A DNA stretch of 36,488 nucleotides from Ectothiorhodospiraceae bacterium (GTDB taxonomy: Bacteria; Pseudomonadota; Gammaproteobacteria; Nitrococcales; Aquisalimonadaceae). Every line of letters begins with the position of its first letter. The first letter of the stretch is position 1. The stretch lies in contig SLSJ01000259.1 in assembly GCA_007130525.1 (NCBI GenBank), positions 1 through 36,488 on the forward strand. Direction: 5' to 3'. Shown in pieces: positions 1 through 9,471 of the stretch. Position numbers and translations under genes: made by a program. The notes under the pieces are model-generated. The model was not told where the DNA came from, did not search any database, and saw only the letters and a program-made list of their open reading frames with translations.

Positions 1-426
1 AGGGGAGGACTTGTTATTCTGCTCGTAAGATACAGCATGTTCGCGATAGTGGCCACGCTGGCCAATATCGGCTCACAGGAGGTGGTGGCGCGGCTCCATC
101 AGGGACCCCGGGAGCTGTGGGCATCGCTGCTGGTGGGCACGGTGGTGGGCTTGACCGTCAAGTATGTGCTCGACAAGAAGTACATTTTCGGCGTCACGGC
201 GCGTAACGTGGTGGATGACTCCCGGATGTTCCTGCTGTATTCCCTCATGGGTGTGGTGACCACGCTGGTCTTCTGGGGCTTCGAGTTCTCCTTCGACCTG
301 GTATTCGACAACCGGCCCATGCGCTACGTCGGTGGTGTGATCGGTCTTGCAATCGGTTATGCGCTCAAGTACCGGCTGGACCGGCGTTACGTGTTTCCTG
401 CCGGTGCCCGCGCGGCAGGGGCCTGA
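1..426 (+). CDS. GtrA-like small polytopic membrane protein (possibly 5'-truncated by the window edge)
   Basis: Frame 1 is open from base 1; the first ATG is at 37. Four hydrophobic segments with 'VKYVLDKKYIF' and 'LKYRLDRRYVF' motifs typical of GtrA-family proteins. Confidence 0.8.
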   Translation, partial: RGGLVILLVRYSMFAIVATLANIGSQEVVARLHQGPRELWASLLVGTVVGLTVKYVLDKKYIFGVTARNVVDDSRMFLLYSLMGVVTTLVFWGFEFSFDLVFDNRPMRYVGGVIGLAIGYALKYRLDRRYVFPAGARAAGA

Positions 427-1758
427 GTGGTCGTGGCGGGCATGACCAACGGAGAGTTCAGCGGCTGGGGGCGCTACCCGCGGGCAACCGGTGCGCTCGT
501 CTGTCCAGCGGCTCCGGACCGGGTCCATTCCGCACTGCAGGCCGCCGGGGACGGCGACATCATTGCCCGCGGCATGGGCCGTTCCTATGGTGACAGCGCG
601 CTTGCTGCGACCATGCTCGACAGCGGCTTGCTGGACCATTACATCCATTTCGATCCGGACACCGGCGTGCTGGACTGCGAAGCTGGCGTGTCGCTGGATC
701 AGATCCTGCGGCTGCTGGTGCCGCAGGGCTGGTTTCCGCCCGTGACGCCGGGAACACGCTTCGTCACCGTGGGCGGCGCCATCGCCGCCGACGTGCATGG
801 CAAGAATCATCACCGTGACGGCTGCTTCAGCGCCCATGTTCCGGCACTGGAACTGGTGCTCGCCGACGGGTCCAGTGTTTGCTGTTCGCCGCGGGATAAC
901 AGCGACCTGTTCCGGGCCACATGCGGTGGCATGGGCCTTACAGGGATGATCACGCGGGCGACACTGCAAATGCGACGGATCCCCTCCAGCGTGTTGCGCG
1001 AGACGGTGATCCGGACCACCGATCTTGCCCAGACCCTGGCCCTTTTCGACGAGCATCATGATGCCGGCTACTCGGTTGCCTGGCTGGACTGCCTGGCGCC
1101 GACGGGTCGGCTGGGGCGGTCGCTGGTCATGCTGGGCGAGCACGACGACACCACGGACGTGCTGGATCTGCACCGCGTACCGCGACTGCGCGTGCCGCTG
1201 GATGCGCCGGCGGGATTGCTGAACAGGTACACCCTGCGGCTGTTCAATGCCCTCTACTATGCGCGCGGGCCCGGCCAGCCGACCACGAGGCGAGTGCATT
1301 ACGGAAGTTTCTTCTATCCGCTGGACGCCATACGCGAATGGAACCGCCTATATGGCCGCCGCGGCTTCGTCCAGTACCAGTTCGTGCTGCCGCGGGAAGC
1401 CGGAATGGCCGGGTTGACCCTGGTGTTGGAGCGCATCGCACGGTCCGGCCATGGTTCATTCCTGTCGGTGCTCAAGGCGCTGGGGCCGGCCAACGACAAC
1501 CATCTGTCGTTTCCAATGGAGGGCTACACGCTCGCCCTCGATTTCCGGGTCGAGCCGGCGTTGTTTGCGTTGCTCGATGAACTCGACGCCATCGTTCATG
1601 ACCACGGCGGCCGAATCTATCTCGCCAAGGACGCGCGCATGCAGCGCGAGTACGTACATCGGGGATACCCGTATCTGGATGTTTTCCGCGAGGTCAGGAT
1701 GCGCTATGGTGCGCACCGCCGATTTCATTCCCACCAATCCAGGCGCCTGGGGATCTAG
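427..1758 (+). CDS. FAD-binding oxidase, decaprenylphosphoryl-beta-D-ribose 2'-oxidase (DprE1)-like
   Basis: 443 aa. VAO-type FAD domain ('IARGMGRSYGDSAL', 'TPGTRFVTVGGAIAADVHGKNHH'). C-terminal 'LSFPMEGYTLALDFRV...GGRIYLAKDAR...' aligns from memory with mycobacterial DprE1 'FPMPGWNICVDFPI...GGRLYTAKDSR'. Confidence 0.88.
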   Translation: MVVAGMTNGEFSGWGRYPRATGALVCPAAPDRVHSALQAAGDGDIIARGMGRSYGDSALAATMLDSGLLDHYIHFDPDTGVLDCEAGVSLDQILRLLVPQGWFPPVTPGTRFVTVGGAIAADVHGKNHHRDGCFSAHVPALELVLADGSSVCCSPRDNSDLFRATCGGMGLTGMITRATLQMRRIPSSVLRETVIRTTDLAQTLALFDEHHDAGYSVAWLDCLAPTGRLGRSLVMLGEHDDTTDVLDLHRVPRLRVPLDAPAGLLNRYTLRLFNALYYARGPGQPTTRRVHYGSFFYPLDAIREWNRLYGRRGFVQYQFVLPREAGMAGLTLVLERIARSGHGSFLSVLKALGPANDNHLSFPMEGYTLALDFRVEPALFALLDELDAIVHDHGGRIYLAKDARMQREYVHRGYPYLDVFREVRMRYGAHRRFHSHQSRRLGI

Positions 1759-1867
1759 CCCGCATATCTCGCCGCCGCCCGTCCCGGCGCTCTCGCGAGG
1801 CGGGTGGGCGCGCGCGTGGTTGTTCCCACGTCCAGTGAGCCCAAAGCGCCGAGAGCGCGGGGACGGG
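1755..1867. repeat. Partial or divergent copy of the CTAGCCCGCATATCTC-ended element, followed by a long hairpin
   Basis: ctagcccgcatatctcgccgcc at 1755-1776 (21/22 match to the TIR of the 22457-22640 copy). 18-nt inverted arms cccgtcccggcgctctcg (1778-1795) / cgagagcgcggggacggg (1850-1867) with one mismatch. No opposite TIR found. Confidence 0.65.
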
Positions 1868-2007
1868 GGCCGTGGGGGATCCGCAGCGGGCGCTGCACTG
1901 CGTTATGCTGCCTGGCTGGAGAGTGACTACAGCACGGCGCAGCATGCCTTGTTCAGTGCTCGCGGCGGCTCTCAGAGAGGCAACGAACTTCTGTCAAGGG
2001 ACACCGG

Positions 2008-2742
2008 ATGAGCACACTGATCATCGGCGCGACCTCGCGTATCGCGCTGGCCACGGCCCGCGAACTGGCTTCCGCCGGTGATCGTCTGTATCTGGTGGCC
2101 CGGGATGCCGACGCCCTGGACCGGCTGGCACGGGATCTCCGTACCCGCGGCGCCCAGGTGGATACCGCCGTGCACGACGTCAATGACACTGCATCGCAGG
2201 ACTCCATGCTGGAAACGGCCTGGTCCACTCTGGGCCGGGTCGATACCGTGCTCATCGCCCACGGTACCCTTCCGGACCAGGCTGCCTGCGAGCGGGATAT
2301 CCCCCGGGCGCTTGCCGAGTTCACCACCAACGCCGTGGCCGGTCTCGGCCTGGCGCTGGACATCGCCAACCGCCTGGAGCGTCAGGGGGAGGGCACGCTT
2401 GCGATGATCACATCTGTGGCGGGTGAGCGGGGACGGCAGTCCAACTACCTGTATGGCGCCGCCAAGGCCGCCGTCAGCCGATTGCTCGAAGGCTTGGCAC
2501 ACAGGTTTTCCGGGTCGGGGGTCCGCGTGCTGGATATCCGGCCGGGGCTGGTGGATACGCCCATGACGGCCAACTTTCCCAAGGGGCCCCTTTGGGCGTC
2601 GGCGGAGCAGGTCGGTGGCCGTATTGCGAACCTGTTGCAGGTCGGGGCGGAGGGTGTGCGCTATGTTCCCCGGCGGTGGTTCTGGATCATGCTGATCATC
2701 CGCAGTCTTCCCCGTGCCCTCCTTCACCGGACGCGCTTGTGA
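2008..2742 (+). CDS. Short-chain dehydrogenase, decaprenylphosphoryl-2-keto-erythro-pentose reductase (DprE2)-like
   Basis: 244 aa SDR: 'LIIGATSRIALATARELA', 'SVAGERGRQSNYLYGAAKAAVSRLLEGL', 'VLDIRPGLVDTPMT'; next to the DprE1-like gene. Confidence 0.85.
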   Translation: MSTLIIGATSRIALATARELASAGDRLYLVARDADALDRLARDLRTRGAQVDTAVHDVNDTASQDSMLETAWSTLGRVDTVLIAHGTLPDQAACERDIPRALAEFTTNAVAGLGLALDIANRLERQGEGTLAMITSVAGERGRQSNYLYGAAKAAVSRLLEGLAHRFSGSGVRVLDIRPGLVDTPMTANFPKGPLWASAEQVGGRIANLLQVGAEGVRYVPRRWFWIMLIIRSLPRALLHRTRL

Positions 2743-2806
2743 CCGGGCACGGCGTATTCAGCCGTCCCGGATGCATGAAGCGAACGTGGCGAGCGGGGGC
2801 CGGATA

Positions 2807-4327
2807 ATGCGGTTTGTCACCACGGCAGCGGACGATTCGCGCCGGTTCTGGGTGCTCTTCCTGGCCGCAGCGGCCATCAAGGTGCTGATTGCGGCAGCGC
2901 TGCCGCTGACCGGGGACGAGGCATATTTCGCGCTCTATGCCCGAAATCCCGACTGGGGCGGATTCTACGACCACCCGCCCATGGTGGGATGGATGCTTTG
3001 GCTGATGGGGCATGCCGGGTCCCACGAAGCCATACTTCGTTTGCCCGCCGTGGCGTTGGGGCTGCTGCTGCCGCTGGCCCTCTACTGGTGCCTGCGGGAT
3101 GTGGACGAGCGCAAGGCGCGACTCGTTGCCCTGCTCCTGTTGCTTACCCCCATATACCTGGTTGGCGTGCTGATCACCACAGATACCGGGTTGATCCTGT
3201 TTGGCTTCCTCTCGGTGGTGGCACTGTATCGTGCCGAAGCAGGAGGTCGCAGGTCGGCCTATGCGCTGGCCGGTCTGCTGCTCGGTCTTGCCATCTACTC
3301 GAAGTATTTTGCGCTCTTGCTCGCTTTTTCCTACGTCGTGTATTTCCTGCTCCGGGCGCGCCACCGCTGGCCGGGGTTTCTGTTGCTGTTCGCGGTCGCG
3401 GGCGTGTTCGTGGGTCTCAACCTGCTCTGGAACTACCTGAACTGCTGGAACCACATCATGTTCAACGTGGTCAACCGGCACCCCGGAAACGGCTCCCTGG
3501 ATCTCCGCAATCTCGTCGTCTACGTGCTCATGCTGGGGTACCTGTTCGCGTTGCCGGCGTGGTTCCTGCTTCGCGACCGTGACCGCGTTGTTGGGGCAGT
3601 CAGAAGCACGCCCTGGCTGGTATTCGTGATCGCAGGCGCCGTGCCTTTGGGCGTCTTTCTGCTGCTTTCCCCGCTTCGCTCCATCGGACTGCACTGGGTG
3701 TTGCTGTTTGTGCCGCTGCTCTACGTGTTGTACGTGTTTCTGCCGCGCCGCAGCCTGGAACGGTCGTTGGCGTTCATGACAGTATTCGCCGGCCTGCATC
3801 TTGCCGTCATAGCAAGCGTACTGATGTATCCGCCGCACTGGCTGGAAGAACGGGATATCCACAGGGACGCCGTGTTCTATGGTGACCCGCGCAACGTGGC
3901 GCAGGCGTTGGAGCCGTTCGAAGCGGATCACTACGCCATTGGCAGTTATGCGCGTGCCGGCGTGCTCAGCCATTACACGGACGAGTACTGGTCCGTGTTC
4001 GGTACCGGCTCGCAGTATGCCCGGGAAGATGACCGGATTACGGACTGGACTGCCCGGGACGGCGATTCCGTGCTCGTCTTCGGCAAGCGTTATCCGATTC
4101 GGCCCGAGGACGTTGAGCCGTACTTCGAGCGGGTCGAGTATACCGAACTGGAGGTCGGCGGCGTTCCTTTCCAGATTGCCCTGGGCCGGGGTTTCCGCTA
4201 TCAGGTCTACCACGAGGAGGTCCTGCAAGACGTGCGTAAACTCTACTACCGCATTCCTGAGTGGCTGCCCGTGGGCGGTTGCCGTTTTCTCGCCCGCTAT
4301 TTTGGCGACATGCCGGAAAACCGGTGA
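2807..4327 (+). CDS. GT39 / PMT_2-type (ArnT-like) polyprenyl-phosphate-sugar glycosyltransferase
   Basis: Multi-TM protein with '[32 protein letters not shown]', an N-terminal motif of the ArnT/PMT_2 superfamily. Start at 2807 chosen over 2714 to avoid overlap with the SDR gene. Confidence 0.8.
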   Translation: MRFVTTAADDSRRFWVLFLAAAAIKVLIAAALPLTGDEAYFALYARNPDWGGFYDHPPMVGWMLWLMGHAGSHEAILRLPAVALGLLLPLALYWCLRDVDERKARLVALLLLLTPIYLVGVLITTDTGLILFGFLSVVALYRAEAGGRRSAYALAGLLLGLAIYSKYFALLLAFSYVVYFLLRARHRWPGFLLLFAVAGVFVGLNLLWNYLNCWNHIMFNVVNRHPGNGSLDLRNLVVYVLMLGYLFALPAWFLLRDRDRVVGAVRSTPWLVFVIAGAVPLGVFLLLSPLRSIGLHWVLLFVPLLYVLYVFLPRRSLERSLAFMTVFAGLHLAVIASVLMYPPHWLEERDIHRDAVFYGDPRNVAQALEPFEADHYAIGSYARAGVLSHYTDEYWSVFGTGSQYAREDDRITDWTARDGDSVLVFGKRYPIRPEDVEPYFERVEYTELEVGGVPFQIALGRGFRYQVYHEEVLQDVRKLYYRIPEWLPVGGCRFLARYFGDMPENR

Positions 4328-4367
4328 GGCGGCCCGCACCGGCATTCGACGACCGCACGGGAGGCAC

Positions 4368-5312
4368 ATGAGCGATCAACCCAGACTCGTGTTTGCGGGC
4401 ACGCCCGCCTTTGCTGTTCCCGCCCTGCGTGAACTGGTGGCGGCCGGCTACCCGCCCGTGACCGTTTACACGCAGCCGGACCGGCCTGCCGGGCGCGGCC
4501 GCAAGGCCCGGCCTTCGCCGGTTAAACTGGCTGCGCTGGATTACGGACTGCCGGTGGAGCAGCCCGCAAGCCTGCGCGACCCGGCGGCCCGTGAGCGCCT
4601 GGCCGGCCTGCGCCCCGATCTTATGATTGTCGCCGCCTACGGCCTGATCCTGCCGCAGTCCGTGCTCGACCTGCCGCGTCTGGGCTGCGTCAATATCCAT
4701 GCATCGCTCCTGCCCCGCTGGCGCGGTGCCGCACCCATACAGCGGGCCATTCTCGCCGGAGACACCGAGACCGGCGTCTGCCTGATGCGGATGGAAGCGG
4801 GCCTGGACACCGGACCGGTGCTGGCATGTGCGACCACGCCCATTCATGCCGAAGACACCGGCGGCACACTCCATGACCGTCTGGCCGACATTGGTGCCGG
4901 ATTGCTGATTGGCAGTCTGCCGGACCTGCTGGAGGGGAAACTGCGGGCACAGCCCCAGGATCACGATGCCGCCACTTATGCCTCCAAGGTGAGCAAGGCC
5001 GAGGCGTTGCTCGACTGGCGGAAACCCGCCCGGCAATTGCAACGGCAGGTGGCCGCCTTCAATCCGTGGCCGGTGGCACACACACGCTGGCACGGTGAAC
5101 CACTGCGTATCTGGCGGGCGACGGTGATTTGCGAGTCAGCCGATGCCGCCCCGGGGACGGTCCTCGCCGCCGGCCGCGGGGGGATCGACGTGGCCACCGG
5201 CGAGGGCTGTCTGCGGCTTCTGGAACTGCAGCTGCCCGGTGGCCGGGTTCTGGCGGCCGGGGCGTTTCTAAGCGGGCACAGCCTGAGACCCGGGGAGCGG
5301 TTGGGCGAATGA
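4368..5312 (+). CDS. fmt: Methionyl-tRNA formyltransferase
   Basis: '[24 protein letters not shown]', '[27 protein letters not shown]', '[18 protein letters not shown]'. ATG at 4368 preceded by gggagg. Confidence 0.97.
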   Translation: MSDQPRLVFAGTPAFAVPALRELVAAGYPPVTVYTQPDRPAGRGRKARPSPVKLAALDYGLPVEQPASLRDPAARERLAGLRPDLMIVAAYGLILPQSVLDLPRLGCVNIHASLLPRWRGAAPIQRAILAGDTETGVCLMRMEAGLDTGPVLACATTPIHAEDTGGTLHDRLADIGAGLLIGSLPDLLEGKLRAQPQDHDAATYASKVSKAEALLDWRKPARQLQRQVAAFNPWPVAHTRWHGEPLRIWRATVICESADAAPGTVLAAGRGGIDVATGEGCLRLLELQLPGGRVLAAGAFLSGHSLRPGERLGE

Positions 5313-5375
5313 ACCTGTACCGGTGTTGCGTTGCCGAAGGTGACGGATTCTCTTCGTCTCCGCCAGGAGTCCGTG

Positions 5376-6671
5376 ATGCCGGTGCGTGAAGCGGCGGCAC
5401 GCAGCCTGGCGCTGGTTCTTCGCGACGGCAGGTCCGTGTCGGATGTATTGCCGACAGCGCTTGCCTCGCTGTCCGACGCCGACCGCGGGCTGGTGCGGGA
5501 ACTGGTCTCGGGAACCCTGCGCTGGTATCCGCGGCTGGACGTACTGCTGGAGCGGCTGTTGCAGCGGCCTTTGCGGCGCAAGGACTCCGATGTCCGGGCC
5601 CTGGCCTTGATCGGACTCTATCAGTGCCTGGAAACTCGGGTGCCTGACCATGCCGCCGTGTCCGCCACCGTGGAAGCGGCAAGAGGATTGGGCAAACCAT
5701 GGGCTGCGGGACTGGTCAATGCCGTGCTCCGACGATTCCTGCGGGAACGCGATTCACTGCTCGCAGCACTCGACGACTCGGAAGCGGCTCGCCATGCCCA
5801 CCCGCAATGGCTGATTGACTGGCTTCGGCACGATTGGCCGGAGCACTGGAGGTCGATCCTTGCCGCCAACAACCAGCGCCCGCCCATGACCGTGCGCGTC
5901 AACAGCTTGCGCTGCACCAGGGAGGAGTGGCTGCAACGTCTGCAGGCGGCGGGCCTGGGTGGCAAGGCCCATCCAATGGCCGCCGATGCCGTGGTCTTGT
6001 CCGACCCCGTCGGCGTTGAGAGGCTTCCGGGCTTTGCGGAGGGCGAGGTCTCGGTTCAGGATGCCGCCGGCCAACTGGCCGCCGATCTGCTCGCTCCTGC
6101 CGCCGGCGACAGGGTGCTGGACCTCTGTGCGGCGCCCGGCAGCAAGACCTGCCATATTCTTGAGCGCTATCCAAAGATCGGTGATCTGACCGCAGTGGAC
6201 ATCGACTCGGACCGGCTGCAGCGGCTGCGGGATAATCTGCGACGGCTGGGGCTGTCTGCCGGCATCGTTGTCGCCGACGGCACGAACCCGAAGAGCTGGT
6301 GGGATGGCCGACTCTACCAGCGTATCCTGCTCGATGCCCCGTGTTCAGCCACCGGTGTGATTCGCCGCCATCCGGATATCAAGGTACTGCGCCGGGCAGA
6401 AGATATCGCCCCGCTGGTGGCCATGCAGAAACGCCTGCTGGACGCGGTATGGCCCATGCTGGCCCCCGGCGGTATGCTAGTTTACGCCACCTGCTCCGTA
6501 CTGCAGGCGGAGAATGAGACGCTCATTGCACACTTTATCGACAACGCGCCGGACGCCTCGGCGCCATCCATGGACCAAGGCTGGGGAATTGCCCGGCCCC
6601 GCGGCCGCCAAATTCCAACCGGAGAAGCGGGCATGGACGGCTTTTTTTACGCGTGCCTGCGCAAACGGTGA
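5376..6671 (+). CDS. rsmB: 16S rRNA (cytosine-967-C5)-methyltransferase RsmB
   Basis: N-terminal NusB-like domain, 'VLDLCAAPGSKTCHILE', 'ILLDAPCSATGVIRRHPDIK', 'LVYATCSVLQAENE'. ATG at 5376 with an upstream AGGAG-like site; the ORF track starts at a TTG at 5331. Confidence 0.95.
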   Translation: MPVREAAARSLALVLRDGRSVSDVLPTALASLSDADRGLVRELVSGTLRWYPRLDVLLERLLQRPLRRKDSDVRALALIGLYQCLETRVPDHAAVSATVEAARGLGKPWAAGLVNAVLRRFLRERDSLLAALDDSEAARHAHPQWLIDWLRHDWPEHWRSILAANNQRPPMTVRVNSLRCTREEWLQRLQAAGLGGKAHPMAADAVVLSDPVGVERLPGFAEGEVSVQDAAGQLAADLLAPAAGDRVLDLCAAPGSKTCHILERYPKIGDLTAVDIDSDRLQRLRDNLRRLGLSAGIVVADGTNPKSWWDGRLYQRILLDAPCSATGVIRRHPDIKVLRRAEDIAPLVAMQKRLLDAVWPMLAPGGMLVYATCSVLQAENETLIAHFIDNAPDASAPSMDQGWGIARPRGRQIPTGEAGMDGFFYACLRKR

Positions 6672-6679
6672 CTGTCCTG

Positions 6680-7270
6680 ATGCGGCATATTCCGGCTACC
6701 GTTTCCTGGTTAGCTTTACTCGGCCTGTCGATGCTGATGGCGGCGTGGCCGGTGTCGGTGCTGTCGGAAAACTCGGGAAGGGCCGGCTTCACGCTGGTCA
6801 GTGGCAATATCCGGACGGGTACGGATGTGCATTATCTGGATGCCCGTTACGATGCCACGCTGACTGCGGATGCCAACGACGCGCTGGACAATGGCGTGCC
6901 CCTCACCCTGGAACTTCAGGTGCGGGTGACTCGGCCCCGGCGCTGGTGGTGGGACGCGGAACTGGTGGAGTTCAGTCAGCGCCAGGAACTTCGCTATCAC
7001 GCCTTGAGCCGGCGCTACGTGGTTCATAATCACGCCACTGGCGATCGCAGGATTTTCTTCCGCAGGGATGTCGCGGTTGCCGCCTGGAGCACGCTGGAAT
7101 CGGTACCGCTGCTGCAGCGACGGCAACTCGAACACGGCCAGCGCTACGAGGTGGAGGCGCGGGTTCGACTCGATCTCGATGCACTGCCTCATCCGCTGCG
7201 CACGGTGGCTTTCGTATCGCCCGAGTGGCGCCTGGTAAGCGATTGGTACAAATGGCCGCTCGAAGGTTGA
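6680..7270 (+). CDS. DUF4390 domain-containing protein, predicted exported
   Basis: Signal-peptide-like N-terminus. 'YLDARYDATLTADANDALDNGVPLTLELQVRVTRPRRWWWD' and '...LVSDWYKWPLEG' characteristic of DUF4390 proteins encoded between rsmB and ntrY. Confidence 0.8.
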   Translation: MRHIPATVSWLALLGLSMLMAAWPVSVLSENSGRAGFTLVSGNIRTGTDVHYLDARYDATLTADANDALDNGVPLTLELQVRVTRPRRWWWDAELVEFSQRQELRYHALSRRYVVHNHATGDRRIFFRRDVAVAAWSTLESVPLLQRRQLEHGQRYEVEARVRLDLDALPHPLRTVAFVSPEWRLVSDWYKWPLEG

Positions 7271-9471
7271 AACGTCTTCCGGGAGAAGTCTTGGCCCGGG
7301 TGCTGTTGTGTCTCCTGCTGCTGGTGTCGCTTTACCTGCTCAGCGTCGCCACGCAGGATTCCGCGGTCTTCGGCCGTCTGCATCCCTGGCTGCTGTTCTT
7401 CAACACGATCTGCCTAGCGGGTCTGCTGGGGCTGATTGTCTGGAATCTCACCCGCCTGATACTGCAGCGCAGGCGTGGTCAGCCCGGCAGCCGCATCACC
7501 GTGCGGCTGGTGACCATGTTCGTGATTCTGGCGCTGGTTCCGGTGAGTGTCGTCTATTACTTCTCGGTGCAGTTTCTCAACCGCGGCATCGAGAGTTGGT
7601 TCGATGCCCGCCTGGAGCAGCAGGTCATCGAGGATGCGCTCAATCTCTCCCAGGCTTCCTTTGACATGCGCATGCGCGAACTGCTGAGCCGTATGGAATC
7701 GGCGGCCTTCAATCTGGGGCGGATGAGCGACGCCATGGCACCGGTCAGCCTCAGCCAGTTGCGCGAGGAACTGGGCGCCGCGGAACTCACGCTGATGGCC
7801 AGCAGTGGCCGCATCATCGCAACCAGCGCCCAGGAACCCTCCGCCATGCTGCCGCAAAGGCCGGAGGAAGACATCCTGCTGCAACTGCGCCAGGGTCGCC
7901 CCTACGTGGGTCTGGATCCTGTCGGCGAGGCCGGGATTCAGATCCGCGTGCTCGTGCCCGCGCCCGGCGGTGACGGTCGTCCCGACCAGCGCCTGCTGCA
8001 GGGGCTTTTCCCGGTGTCTCCACGGGTCAATGCGCTGGCTGACAGCGTCCAGGAGGCGTACGCGCGGCACCAGGAGGTTGGCTATCTGAGCAGACCCCTG
8101 CAGGAGACCTTTACGCTGACCCTGTCCCTGGTGCTTCTGCTCAGTGTGCTCTTCGCCGTCTGGTCGGCTTTCTATGCCGCGCGACGGCTGGTGGAGCCCA
8201 TCCGTTATCTCGCCGAGGGCACCGAGGCGGTGGCGGCCGGCGATTACGGGAAGCAGCTGCCGCCGGCGGGTCGTGACGAACTGGGCTTCCTGGTCAGGTC
8301 GTTCAACGACATGAGTCGCCGTGTTGCCCAGGCCAGGGATGACGCGCGCAGCAGTCAGGTCCAGGTGGAGAGCCAGCGGGCCTATCTGGAGACGGTGCTG
8401 GGCCGACTTTCCTCGGGCGTGGTGGCGCTGGACATGGACGGCAACCTTCGTACCTGGAACCGGGCGGCGGACCAGATTCTCGGTGTGCCGCTGCGATCTT
8501 TCACGGGCAAGCCGCTGAAAACACTCCTTGGTCGGCAGACCGGTCTCGAGGCTTTCGTTGCGATGGTGGAAAGGCGGCTGGCCAACCGTTCCCAGGAATG
8601 GCGCGAGCAGGTCTCAGTGACGGGTCCGGCTGGCCGCCAGGTATTGATGTGCAGTGGCGCCAGCCTGCCGGGAGGCACCGGCACCGGTGGCTACGTGATT
8701 GTTTTCGATGACGTTACCGCGCTGATTCAAGCCCAGCGCGACGCCGCCTGGGGTGAGGTTGCCAGGCGGCTTGCACACGAGATCAAGAATCCGCTCACGC
8801 CCATTCAGTTGTCGGCCGAACGCCTGCGCCGCAAGTGTCTGAACGTATTGGAGGGGCGGGAGCGCGAGGTGCTGGATCGTGGTACCCAGACAATCATCGA
8901 GCAGGTGGACGCCATGAAGGCGATGGTGAACGCCTTTACTGAGTATGCGCACACACCGCAGCTCGAGCTTGTGCCCGTTGACCTCAACGGCCTGGTGAAG
9001 CAGGTCGTGGAACTCTACCGTGCCGGATCCGAGCGGCCCTCACTGCGACTGGCGCTGGACGAGGATCTGCCGCTGCTGCGCGCGGATGCCGGGCGCCTGC
9101 GCCAATTGCTGCACAATCTGATCAAGAATGCCCTGGAGGCGACATTGCCAGGCGAGCGTTGTGAGCTGGAGATTTCCAGCCGCTGCGTTGACGACGAACG
9201 CTTCCGCGGTGTGGAGTTGCGTCTTCGGGACTTCGGTCCCGGTTTTTCCGAGGATGTGATGAATCACCTGTTCGAGCCCTATGTCACCACGAAGGCACGC
9301 GGCACCGGGCTGGGCATGCCGATCGTCAAGAAGATCGTGGAAGAGCACCACGGCATCATCAGCGCCGAGAATCTCGCCGACGGAGCCCAGGTGACGGTTC
9401 GCCTGCCAGTGCCTGAACTGCCGGTCCAATCCTATGCCCTGGAGGCACGCACTGACGGGGAAGACCGATGA
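7252..9471 (+). CDS. ntrY: NtrY-like membrane sensor histidine kinase (HAMP, PAS, HisKA, HATPase)
   Basis: N-terminal TM segments, HAMP-like region, PAS ('YLETVLGRLSSGVVALDMDGNLRTWNRAA'), H-box 'RRLAHEIKNPLTPIQLSAERLRRK', G-boxes 'RDFGPGFSEDVMNHLFEPYVTTKARGTGLGMPIVKKIVEEHHG'. Confidence 0.93.
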   Translation: MAARRLKRLPGEVLARVLLCLLLLVSLYLLSVATQDSAVFGRLHPWLLFFNTICLAGLLGLIVWNLTRLILQRRRGQPGSRITVRLVTMFVILALVPVSVVYYFSVQFLNRGIESWFDARLEQQVIEDALNLSQASFDMRMRELLSRMESAAFNLGRMSDAMAPVSLSQLREELGAAELTLMASSGRIIATSAQEPSAMLPQRPEEDILLQLRQGRPYVGLDPVGEAGIQIRVLVPAPGGDGRPDQRLLQGLFPVSPRVNALADSVQEAYARHQEVGYLSRPLQETFTLTLSLVLLLSVLFAVWSAFYAARRLVEPIRYLAEGTEAVAAGDYGKQLPPAGRDELGFLVRSFNDMSRRVAQARDDARSSQVQVESQRAYLETVLGRLSSGVVALDMDGNLRTWNRAADQILGVPLRSFTGKPLKTLLGRQTGLEAFVAMVERRLANRSQEWREQVSVTGPAGRQVLMCSGASLPGGTGTGGYVIVFDDVTALIQAQRDAAWGEVARRLAHEIKNPLTPIQLSAERLRRKCLNVLEGREREVLDRGTQTIIEQVDAMKAMVNAFTEYAHTPQLELVPVDLNGLVKQVVELYRAGSERPSLRLALDEDLPLLRADAGRLRQLLHNLIKNALEATLPGERCELEISSRCVDDERFRGVELRLRDFGPGFSEDVMNHLFEPYVTTKARGTGLGMPIVKKIVEEHHGIISAENLADGAQVTVRLPVPELPVQSYALEARTDGEDR

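Noticed and set aside
1-36. AGGGGAGG Shine-Dalgarno-like sequence at the window start with a possible non-ATG start for the GtrA-like gene
   Set aside because: Window truncation prevents deciding whether translation starts upstream; claiming an ATT/CTG start is not supportable.
2696-4369. 557-aa minus-strand ORF opposite the GT39 gene
   Set aside because: Antisense shadow of a clear multi-TM GT39 gene; Gln/His/Arg-rich composition and no motifs.
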